Shown: positions 1-7,571 of the stretch, one piece after another
Numbering within the stretch: position 1 is the first letter of the stretch
Layout of the letters: each line of letters starts with the position of its first letter
Assembly: GCA_002469895.1 (NCBI GenBank)
Contig: DKOA01000054.1
Location: 1 to 8,747 of the forward strand
Direction of reading: 5' to 3'
DNA from: Opitutia bacterium UBA7374
Lineage (GTDB): Bacteria; Verrucomicrobiota; Verrucomicrobiia; Opitutales; Coraliomargaritaceae
Length of the DNA: 8,747 nt
The notes under the pieces: generated by a model
The model's input: only the letters and a program-made list of their open reading frames with translations
Databases searched by the model: none
What the model was told of the DNA's origin: nothing
Program-made: the position numbers and the translations under genes

Positions 1-881
1 AAAGGCAGGAAGTTCCAGCCCCCTAGGAAGAGAACAACAAAGAGGGCTGAGCCCATAATAATATGTGCATACTCCGCGACAAAGAAGAGGCCGAATTTGA
101 AAGCACCATACTCTGTATGAAAACCACCAACCAAATCTGTCTCCGATTCCGCCATATCAAAGGGCAAACGATTTGTCTCGGCAAAGAGTGCTACGAGAAA
201 GATCAAGGCGGAGATAGGCTGCCAAATACCGAGCCACAGTCCCTGCTGCGCCTGCACCACTCCGAAAAGGCTCATGCCATAGTCCGAACCGGGCGCGGCT
301 GACCAGATAAATACTGGTAGCAAAGACAGCCCCATGGCCAGTTCGTAAGAAATCATTTGGGCGGAGGCCCGGATCGCCCCAAGAAAGGGGTATTTACTGT
401 TAGAGGCCCAACCGGCCAAAACAATGCCATAGACCCCGAGCGAAGAGATCGCCAAAATGAACAACATGCCGAGGTCCACGTTAGCCAGCACCAAAGGTTG
501 CAGGATGCCGTCTGCATCGTAGTAACGGCCAAAAGGCAGTACCACCATGGTTGTTAGTGCCGGTGCCAAAGCCACTATCGGCGCCAGATTGTAAAAGCCC
601 ACCTTAACATGCCCGGGAATCACTTCCTCTTTGAAGAGGAATTTTAAGCCATCGGCGGGAAGCTGAAAGAGGCCCAACCGGGTAATCACATCACCCAGCA
701 CGGGGATATCCCCAATGATCGGAACTCGTGTGCGATTGGGCCCAACCCGACCCTGAATCCATCCGGAGACCTTGCGTTCGGCCAAGACACAAAGCCCGCA
801 GAGCGACATGAAGACGGAGATCATCCCCAGAGAGAGCGCCACAGGTAGCACCAGTGGCATCACATCGGTAAACAGTTCCAT
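1..881 (-). CDS. nuoH: NADH-quinone oxidoreductase subunit H (NuoH), C-terminus cut by window edge
   Basis: Integral membrane subunit of complex I. In the family it joins the hydrophilic arm to the membrane arm and forms most of the quinone-binding chamber with NuoB and NuoD. My translation of the minus strand from the ATG at 881 gives 293 residues with no stop before the edge. Family landmarks are ERKVSGWIQGRVGPNR (35-50), LPADGLKFLF (74-83), AETNRLPFDMAESE (235-248) and TEYGAFKFG (256-264), with hydrophobic membrane spans between them. Full-length NuoH is usually about 325 to 400 residues, so the last spans lie outside. The gene starts 12 bases after the nuoG stop. An AGGAA at 891-895, overlapping that stop, is a good ribosome binding site nine bases before the ATG. 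The loop after RVGPNR is longer than in the NuoH proteins I recall (see findings). Identity is secure; only the 3' end is unknown. Confidence 0.96.
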   Translation of the reverse strand, partial: MELFTDVMPLVLPVALSLGMISVFMSLCGLCVLAERKVSGWIQGRVGPNRTRVPIIGDIPVLGDVITRLGLFQLPADGLKFLFKEEVIPGHVKVGFYNLAPIVALAPALTTMVVLPFGRYYDADGILQPLVLANVDLGMLFILAISSLGVYGIVLAGWASNSKYPFLGAIRASAQMISYELAMGLSLLPVFIWSAAPGSDYGMSLFGVVQAQQGLWLGIWQPISALIFLVALFAETNRLPFDMAESETDLVGGFHTEYGAFKFGLFFVAEYAHIIMGSALFVVLFLGGWNFLP

Positions 882-890
882 CAGTTTCAA

Positions 891-893
891 TTC

Positions 894-895
<2 letters not shown>
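891..895 (-). promoter_or_regulatory. Ribosome binding site of nuoH
   Basis: AGGAA on the minus strand, nine bases before the nuoH ATG at 881. It overlaps the TAG stop of nuoG, so terminating nuoG ribosomes sit on this site. This suggests translational coupling of the two subunits. Confidence 0.6.
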
Positions 896-2618
<1,723 letters not shown>

Positions 2619-2621
2619 AGC

Positions 2622-3986
2622 TTAAATTAAAACCGTTTCCTTAGCAGCATCCTTGCCTTCTTTACGGCGAGCCGCTTGTTCACGCGCCTTTTCCACAAAT
2701 TCGTCCTTGAATTTAGCGATGAAACTTTGCACCGGCCAAGAGGCGGCTTCACCGAAAGCACAAATCGTGCGCCCGGCAATCTGGTCAGCGATTGAATTGA
2801 GCAGGTCAGCATCTTCCTCGCGGGCTTCTCCCGCCACCATCCGAGCGGTGATCTTGCGCATCCAAGGGACTCCTTCGCGGCAAGGCGTACACTGACCACA
2901 GCTTTCGTGCGCATAGAAATAATTAATATTTGCTAGGGCCTCCACGATATCAGTCGAATCGTCCATCACGATGACACCCCCAGATCCGGACATCGAACCA
3001 CAGGCCATCAAACTATCGAAATCCATCGGAATATCTCCGATGCCCCAGTCAAATGCAGTCCCGTTTTTCAGCTTACCGGTAAACCGTTCATCGGCCCGTA
3101 GCACCTTTGCCGAAGAGCCGCCCGGAATGACCGCCTTGAGGCTGCGTCCCGGTCGAAGACCGCCGCAGACATCATAAATCAATTCGCCGAGCGTAAGATC
3201 GGCGCAGGCAAACTCGTAAAAGCCCGGCTTCATGACATGACCGGAAACACACCAGGTGCGGGTCCCCGTGTTGCCGGGTGTCCCGATTTTAGCAAACTCT
3301 GCGCCCCCCATGGAGACAACGTGCTTCACATCGCAGAGTGTCTCCACGTTGTTCACAATTGTCGGGCACTGGTACAGACCTAAAGCCGCGGGGAAATAAG
3401 GTGGTTTGATACGCGGATTCGCTCGGTTGCCCTCGAGCGATTCGATCAGCCCGGTCTCTTCACCACAAATGTAAGCACCGGCACCGCGGTGCACAATGAT
3501 GTCACAAGAATAATCACTGCCCAAAATATTGTCCCCGAGGAAATTCTTCGCCCGAGCTTCCTCGATCGCCCGCTCCAGTATGCGGTACCCCTCGAAAAAC
3601 TCACCCCGAATGTAGATAAAGGCCAGCTTGGCACCCACCGCGTAGGCCGAGCAAATCATGCCCTCAATTAACTGATGAGGATCCTGATGGATGATTTGAC
3701 GATCCTTGAAAGTACCCGGCTCCGATTCATCTGCATTGCAGACCAGGTAAATGGGCTTCCCCGATTTACGGTCGAGAAACTTCCACTTCATACCAGCCGG
3801 AAAGCCAGCACCGCCACGTCCCCGGACTCCGGACTCCATGACCTCTGCACAAATGTCTTCCGGCTTCATGGCAAAGGCCTTTTTCAGGTCTTCGTAACCG
3901 CCGTTGCGGATATAGCAATCGATGTCGTTCGAGTAACCAGGCTCGTCGACATGCTTCATTATTAGGCGTTTTTGCTCTGATTTCAT
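2622..3986 (-). CDS. nuoF: NADH-quinone oxidoreductase subunit F (NuoF), FMN and NADH binding
   Basis: Catalytic entry subunit of complex I: it oxidises NADH with FMN and passes electrons to the 4Fe-4S centre N3. The 454-residue product matches the family's usual length (about 445 in E. coli). The glycine-rich nucleotide loop GVRGRGGAGFPAG is at 53-65, NADESEPGTFKDR at 84-96, and GAGAYICGEETGLIESLEG at 168-186. The N3 ligands are C363, C366 and C369 in ESCGQCTPCREG, plus C409 in TICAFGE. The C-terminal tail (about 425-450) is highly charged. I chose the ATG at 3986, 20 bases after the nuoE stop. The frame stays open up to 4154, but that extension lies inside nuoE and its low-complexity Gly/Arg/His sequence does not resemble NuoF. 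An internal ATG at 3959 is possible but would shorten the N-terminus. The Shine-Dalgarno sequence is weak. The gene sits between its functional partners nuoE and nuoG. Confidence 0.97.
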   Translation of the reverse strand: MKSEQKRLIMKHVDEPGYSNDIDCYIRNGGYEDLKKAFAMKPEDICAEVMESGVRGRGGAGFPAGMKWKFLDRKSGKPIYLVCNADESEPGTFKDRQIIHQDPHQLIEGMICSAYAVGAKLAFIYIRGEFFEGYRILERAIEEARAKNFLGDNILGSDYSCDIIVHRGAGAYICGEETGLIESLEGNRANPRIKPPYFPAALGLYQCPTIVNNVETLCDVKHVVSMGGAEFAKIGTPGNTGTRTWCVSGHVMKPGFYEFACADLTLGELIYDVCGGLRPGRSLKAVIPGGSSAKVLRADERFTGKLKNGTAFDWGIGDIPMDFDSLMACGSMSGSGGVIVMDDSTDIVEALANINYFYAHESCGQCTPCREGVPWMRKITARMVAGEAREEDADLLNSIADQIAGRTICAFGEAASWPVQSFIAKFKDEFVEKAREQAARRKEGKDAAKETVLI

Positions 3987-4006
3987 CTCTATAAAAATTC
4001 TTTGGT

Positions 4007-4516
4007 TCAGGCTTCCGTATGCACTTCCAGGCCGGTGGGCAGCGTGCCCGACTTCATCTTTTCTGCCATCTCCAGTGCTTTTTCCACATCGATTCCCGTA
4101 TATTCGTCTTCCCCCACCATGACCACAGGCGCCTTGCCGCAATCCGCGTGGCATTCAACAAATTCCAGGGTCGCCAAGCCATCTTCACTGGTATGACCGA
4201 CGGCCACATCCAAAGCCTCCTCCAGCTTACGGCAAGTCTGATAGGCACCCGCCAGTGCGCAGGGCAAAGTCCGGCAAACCCGCACATGATACTTGCCCGT
4301 CGGTTCGGTCCGTAGCATCGGGTAAAAAGTCACCAGTTCCTGAATATTGATCGGTTCTAGTTCGAGACGCTCCGCAATCCACTCGACCGCTTCATTCGAA
4401 AGATAGCCTTGATCTTCCTGCACCAAATGGCAGAGCGGGAGCGCTGCGCTGCGCTTTACCGGGTAGCGTGGAACGAGTTTATCAATCTTCTCGGTAGTCT
4501 CGGGCTTCAGTTTCAT
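4007..4516 (-). CDS. nuoE: NADH-quinone oxidoreductase subunit E (NuoE), 2Fe-2S N1a protein
   Basis: Thioredoxin-fold 2Fe-2S subunit that packs against NuoF in the NADH-oxidising tip. The product is 169 residues, normal for the family (about 160-170). The N1a ligands C81, C86, C122 and C126 keep the exact C-x4-C-x35-C-x3-C spacing, in VCRTLPCALAG and VECHADCGKAP. The N-terminal helical region holds family-like sequence (ALPLCHLVQEDQGYLS, then NIQELVTFYPML). I set the start at the ATG at 4516, 22 bases after the nuoD stop. The frame stays open to 4579, but that extension overlaps the nuoD 3' end and adds 21 residues that do not look like NuoE. No clear Shine-Dalgarno sequence precedes the ATG (the upstream bases are T- and A-rich), so translation may depend on readout from nuoD or on initiation without that signal. 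Confidence 0.96.
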   Translation of the reverse strand: MKLKPETTEKIDKLVPRYPVKRSAALPLCHLVQEDQGYLSNEAVEWIAERLELEPINIQELVTFYPMLRTEPTGKYHVRVCRTLPCALAGAYQTCRKLEEALDVAVGHTSEDGLATLEFVECHADCGKAPVVMVGEDEYTGIDVEKALEMAEKMKSGTLPTGLEVHTEA

Positions 4517-4538
4517 TGTCGATAAAAAGTTCGGTATG

Positions 4539-5786
4539 CTAGCGGTCGCACTCCCCCATAACAAAGTCGAGAGATCCAAGGATACAGGTAATATCTGTCA
4601 TATGATGCCCCGGCACAAGTTCTTCCAGCAAACTGAGCGAGCAAAAAGACGGTCCACGAATCTTCAGGCGGTAGGGCACGCCGCCCCCCTTCGAAACGAG
4701 AAAGAAACCAAGTGCTCCCTTGGGGTTTTCCGCCTCAAAGTAAACCTCTCCTGCAGGGATGCGCGGCCCTTCTGTGGTGATCATGAAATTCTGAATGAGC
4801 TCCTCCATGCTGGAGAGAACCTTGCTCTTCTGTGGAGCCACGATCTGCTTTGCCTCTTCCGCGCAAACCGGGCCATCCGGAAATGTTTCAATGATCTGCC
4901 GGACAATACGAACGGACTGGCGAATCTCCTCACCCCGCACCAAATAGCGGTCGTAACAATCACCCGTAGTACCAACCGGCACATCAAAATCATAGCGGTC
5001 GTAGCCTAGATACGGCCTGTCCTTACGCAGGTCAAAGTCGACACCACTGGCACGCAAGTTCGGGCCGGTTAAACCGTAGGCCAAAGCAGTCTCGCGTGAA
5101 ATAACACCAATGCCCTCTGTGCGATCAAGGAAGATACGGTTGCGCGTGAGTAACTTCTCCACCTGATCGAGCACCGGCAGCACCCCATTACAGAAATCAT
5201 TCACCCGGCCGAGCCATCCCTCCGGAATATCCCGGGCCACCCCTCCGATCCGTGTATAACTGGTCGTAAAACGGGCGCCTGTGAGCTCCTCAAAGAGCGT
5301 GTAGAGCTTTTCGCGCTCGGTAAAAGTATACATGAACACCGTCCAAGCACCTGCATCCATACCATAGACGCCGACCCCCAACAGGTGCGAAGAGATCCGC
5401 GCCAGTTCACAGCAGAGCACGCGGATAGCCTCACAGCGCTCCGGCACTTGTAGTCCCGCCACTTTTTCGACGGTCATGGCGTAGGCGACATTGTTAGCCA
5501 ATGGAGCCAGATAATCCAGTCGGTCAGTGTACGGAACAAACTGGTTATAAGTCATGTTCTCCGCGATCTTCTCATCGCCCCGATGTAAATACCCGATTAC
5601 CGGTCGGCACTTTGTTATCGTGTCACCATCCAATTCCATGAGCAGACGCAATACCCCGTGTGTCGTTGGATGCGAAGGACCCACGTTAATGGCCATGTTA
5701 TCGCCCTTGAGTTCACCCTCCGAAGAAGCTGCGGCCGCGCGGGCTGGCAGGTCACCGATGGAGATTTCTTGTGTTGTCGTGGCCAT
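4539..5786 (-). CDS. nuoD: NADH-quinone oxidoreductase subunit D (NuoD), 49-kDa quinone-site subunit
   Basis: Core subunit of the quinone module, related to the large subunit of NiFe hydrogenases but without the metal site. The 415-residue product has NVGPSHPTTHGVLRL at 34-48, YLHRGDEKIAE at 67-77, YTDRLDYLAPLANNVAYA at 86-103, ELTGARFTTSYTRIGG near the middle, and the typical end VMGECDR. H43 (in TTHG) and Y92 (in RLDY) line up, by my alignment from memory, with the quinone-head His38 and Tyr87 of Thermus Nqo4. It is separate from NuoC, unlike the fused enteric protein. Before the conserved core are about 30 Ala/Ser/Thr/Glu-rich residues, probably a flexible lead. I chose the ATG at 5786; an in-frame TTG at 5792 lies too close to the AGGT at 5794-5797 to use it. 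The gap to the nuoC stop is 17 bases. Confidence 0.97.
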   Translation of the reverse strand: MATTTQEISIGDLPARAAAASSEGELKGDNMAINVGPSHPTTHGVLRLLMELDGDTITKCRPVIGYLHRGDEKIAENMTYNQFVPYTDRLDYLAPLANNVAYAMTVEKVAGLQVPERCEAIRVLCCELARISSHLLGVGVYGMDAGAWTVFMYTFTEREKLYTLFEELTGARFTTSYTRIGGVARDIPEGWLGRVNDFCNGVLPVLDQVEKLLTRNRIFLDRTEGIGVISRETALAYGLTGPNLRASGVDFDLRKDRPYLGYDRYDFDVPVGTTGDCYDRYLVRGEEIRQSVRIVRQIIETFPDGPVCAEEAKQIVAPQKSKVLSSMEELIQNFMITTEGPRIPAGEVYFEAENPKGALGFFLVSKGGGVPYRLKIRGPSFCSLSLLEELVPGHHMTDITCILGSLDFVMGECDR

Positions 5787-5793
5787 AGTCAAT

Positions 5794-5797
5794 ACCT
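5794..5797 (-). promoter_or_regulatory. Ribosome binding site that decides the nuoD start
   Basis: AGGT on the minus strand, seven bases before the ATG at 5786 but only one base before the alternative TTG at 5792. The spacing favours the ATG, giving an N-terminus MATTTQ. Confidence 0.5.
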
Positions 5798-5803
5798 ACC
5801 GGC

Positions 5804-6412
5804 TTATTGGTTTTCCTCCTTCTCCGTCCAGCTTTCATCTTTAGCCAGCGGTTCCGCCTGGCTCATCGGCCCTTCCGTCGGTGCCACAAATGGGCCACCC
5901 ATCATAGGAGCCGGAAGCACTTTGGCATTTGTTTGAGCAGCTACATCGTCGGCCGGTAGCGGAGTTTCAATGCCCGCTAGCGGGAACTCTTTGCGCAGTG
6001 GATGGTATGGATAGTCGTCCCACATAAGGATGCGGCTAAGATCCGGATGACCCTCATAGCGAATCCCCATCAAATCATAAGTTTCCCGCTCATGCCAGTT
6101 GGCCGCGGGATAAAGCGTACTTAAGCTCGGTAGCGTCGGTTCGATATCGTCCGTGCAATTCGCCGCGATTCGCAAATACTCATGTCGCTCGGTGGTATAT
6201 AAATGATATACTCCGGTAAAACGTGGATGCTCGGCATCCCAGTCTACTGCCGTAACATCGAGTAAAAGATCATAAGCCAGTTCATCCCGCAGAGCCGTGG
6301 CCAGTTCCAATAAACGGTCTGCCGGGCAGTTTACCGCCAGATGATCTGCCGATTCACGCTCCGTGAGAAAGTCGAAGCGTTGCACCAAATCCGTAAAATC
6401 CGTTGCCTTCAT
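5804..6412 (-). CDS. nuoC: NADH-quinone oxidoreductase subunit C (NuoC), 30-kDa subunit
   Basis: Peripheral-arm subunit of the quinone module that packs on NuoD and binds no cofactor. The product is 202 residues. An N-terminal alpha/beta domain (about 1-95) is followed by the family signature WHERETYDLMGIRYEGHPDLSRILMWDDYPYHPLRKEFPL, starting near residue 106. After about residue 150 comes a tail rich in Pro, Ala and Glu with GGPFVAPTEGPMS and the charged end ESWTEKEENQ. It lacks obvious secondary structure and may lie along neighbouring subunits. The ATG at 6412 is four bases after the nuoB stop and is preceded by GGAG at 6422-6425 inside the nuoB 3' end, the best Shine-Dalgarno sequence in the operon. 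It is not fused to NuoD, whose start lies 17 bases downstream. Confidence 0.96.
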   Translation of the reverse strand: MKATDFTDLVQRFDFLTERESADHLAVNCPADRLLELATALRDELAYDLLLDVTAVDWDAEHPRFTGVYHLYTTERHEYLRIAANCTDDIEPTLPSLSTLYPAANWHERETYDLMGIRYEGHPDLSRILMWDDYPYHPLRKEFPLAGIETPLPADDVAAQTNAKVLPAPMMGGPFVAPTEGPMSQAEPLAKDESWTEKEENQ

Positions 6413-6416
6413 TTGT

Positions 6417-6968
6417 CTAGGCTCCTACTCTTGCACCCGGCGTAGCCGCCAGTACCTCGTTTGTTGCCTTCAAGTCTTTGACCGCGTTTTCACGACCAAT
6501 CTTGTCTTGCAGCTTCATCATCGCATCCAATAAGGCTTCGGGGCGCGGCGGACAGCCACTGACATAGACATCAACCGGTACCACGCGATCCACTCCCTGC
6601 AGCGTCGCATAAGAGCGATACATCCCGCCTGTACTGGCACAGGCACCCATCGCGACGACCCATTTTGGCTCCGCCATTTGTTCATAAATCCGGCGGATCA
6701 CTTCAGCCATTTTGTAGGTCACTGTACCCGCGACAATCATGCAGTCGGCCTGACGTGGAGAGAAGCGCATCACCTCCATACCGAAGCGGGAGATGTCAAA
6801 GCGCGAACCGCCGGCGGCCATCAGTTCAATCGCACAACAGGCAAGACCCATCGGCATCGGCCATACGGAGTGCTTACGAATCCAGTTGATTACCGAATCC
6901 GCGCGTGTGACGATCACCTCGCCCTCCACCTTGCTGTCGTATCCTACGCTAGTGTTTTGTTGAATCAT
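6417..6968 (-). CDS. nuoB: NADH-quinone oxidoreductase subunit B (NuoB), N2 cluster subunit
   Basis: Carries the 4Fe-4S centre N2, the last electron carrier before quinone. With the ATG at 6968 the product is 183 residues. The N2 ligands are C44 and C45 (GLACCAIE), C110 (GACASTGG) and C139 (SGCPPRPE). Their spacings of 65 and 29 residues equal those I recall for E. coli NuoB (C63, C64, C129, C158). The start is uncertain. The frame stays open to an ATG at 7052 with CAGG ten bases upstream, which would add 28 Arg/Leu-rich residues. I prefer 6968 because MIQQNTSVGYDSKVEGEVIVTR leads into the core as NuoB proteins usually begin, because the extra segment uses codons such as AGG, ATA and CTA, and because the candidate promoter would place transcription onset almost on the upstream ATG. 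This is the first nuo gene on this strand; no nuoA precedes it. Confidence 0.95.
   Translation of the reverse strand: MIQQNTSVGYDSKVEGEVIVTRADSVINWIRKHSVWPMPMGLACCAIELMAAGGSRFDISRFGMEVMRFSPRQADCMIVAGTVTYKMAEVIRRIYEQMAEPKWVVAMGACASTGGMYRSYATLQGVDRVVPVDVYVSGCPPRPEALLDAMMKLQDKIGRENAVKDLKATNEVLAATPGARVGA
6422..6425 (-). promoter_or_regulatory. Ribosome binding site of nuoC within the end of nuoB
   Basis: GGAG on the minus strand, nine bases before the nuoC ATG at 6412. It is formed by the last two sense codons of nuoB (GGA GCC), so nuoC initiation is tied to the end of nuoB. Confidence 0.65.
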
Positions 6969-7066
6969 CGTTAGTATGTACTGCCTGAGCGGGTTAAGCC
7001 GAAACTTAGGAGCCAATGCCCGCCTTGCAAGCTGCAATTTGGATTTGTCCATTCGGAAAAAACCTG

Positions 7067-7094
7067 ACTATAAAAAGGAATAACCATTGTTCGA
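7067..7094 (-). promoter_or_regulatory. Candidate sigma70-type promoter of the nuo operon
   Basis: On the minus strand, TATAGT at 7067-7072 matches the -10 consensus at five of six bases. A poor -35 (TCGAAC, 7089-7094, three of six) lies 16 bases upstream. Transcription would begin near 7060, leaving a leader of about 90 bases to the nuoB ATG at 6968. No stronger pair is visible in the interval 6969-7143 between nuoB and the divergent gene. I found no convincing promoter or Shine-Dalgarno sequence for the plus-strand gene in the same interval. Confidence 0.3.
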
Positions 7095-7143
7095 CGTTTG
7101 TACTTAACAATAGATCCGATTTCCGTCCAAAAACATACGATTT

Positions 7144-7461
7144 ATGCCAACTTATCTTTATCAGGAAATTCTCCCCGACGGTTCTCCCGGTGAGTCCTTT
7201 GAAATCCACCAGGGAATGTCCGATCCACCGCTGAAAAAACATCCGGTCGACGGGCGGCCGATCGAGAAAATCTTTGCCCGGCCCAACCTCACCACCCAGT
7301 ACACTGAATCCTCAAATAAGAAGCTACTGAACGACAAAAATGTGACTGAAAAAGGATTCACCCGCTACGAAAAAGACAAATTAACCGGAAAATATCACAA
7401 AACCGCAGGCAGCGACAAGAACGCGCCTGACTTTTTTAATGCTCCGCGTGCAGAGGATTGA
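7144..7461 (+). CDS. FmdB-family-like small protein lacking all zinc-ribbon cysteines
   Basis: Product of 105 residues. Its start, MPTYLYQEI, and the stretch FEIHQGMSDPPLKKHP (39-54 region of the family fold) resemble FmdB-type putative regulators, which usually begin MPTYEY and then place two CxxC knuckles around an F-E-x-x-Q-x-M-x-D core. Here the first knuckle position reads ILPDG, the second reads HPVDG where the family has CPxCG, and no cysteine occurs anywhere in the protein. The second half (from about residue 55) is basic and polar, with NDKNVTEKGFTRYEKDKLTGKYHKTAG, and has no membrane segment or signal peptide. It is divergent from nuoB and convergent with the pentapeptide gene, so it is probably transcribed alone. 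No clear Shine-Dalgarno sequence precedes the ATG. I recall similar cysteine-poor relatives in planctomycetes and verrucomicrobia but cannot confirm this. Role unknown; zinc binding or DNA binding should not be assumed. Confidence 0.8.
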   Translation: MPTYLYQEILPDGSPGESFEIHQGMSDPPLKKHPVDGRPIEKIFARPNLTTQYTESSNKKLLNDKNVTEKGFTRYEKDKLTGKYHKTAGSDKNAPDFFNAPRAED

Positions 7462-7524
7462 AAGAACAATTTACGCCCCCTTTGCACCTCGAAATAAATG
7501 AACCCATGCAACAAAAATTCGTAT

Positions 7525-7543
7525 ATTTGCAAGTGACGCAAAT
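7525..7543. repeat. Short inverted repeat between two convergent genes
   Basis: ATTTGC at 7525-7530 and GCAAAT at 7538-7543 form a six-base stem with a seven-base loop, in the 110-base gap between the ends of two genes facing each other. On the minus strand it is followed by an interrupted T-rich stretch (ATACGAATTTTTG), so it might act as a weak terminator for the minus-strand gene. The stem is AT-rich and short and the T run is not adjacent, so termination is only a guess. An eight-base palindrome AAAGCTTT lies nearby at 7551-7558. Nothing else is visible in this gap. Confidence 0.3.
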
Positions 7544-7571
7544 TCCGATAAAAGCTTTAAAATAATTAAAC

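Noticed and set aside
63..557. Two small plus-strand open frames at the left edge
   Set aside because: Both lie antisense to nuoH, whose translation is convincing throughout this stretch.
3987..4154. N-terminal extension of nuoF giving a 510-residue product
   Set aside because: The added stretch lies inside nuoE, is low-complexity Gly/Arg/His sequence unlike NuoF, and the ATG at 3986 gives the normal length.
4517..4579. N-terminal extension of nuoE overlapping the end of nuoD
   Set aside because: It would overlap nuoD and adds residues unlike NuoE; the ATG at 4516 gives a family-length protein starting after the nuoD stop.
4536..5009. Plus-strand open frame of 157 codons within nuoD
   Set aside because: It is antisense to the conserved C-terminal half of nuoD, with no ribosome site or recognisable domain.
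7016..7242. Small open frames on both strands in the nuoB upstream region
   Set aside because: They overlap the nuoB leader and the FmdB-like gene out of frame, with no recognisable product; neither encodes NuoA.
7525..7558. Strong bidirectional terminator between the convergent genes
   Set aside because: The stem is only six AT-rich pairs and no T run directly follows on either strand, so it is kept only as a weak inverted repeat.
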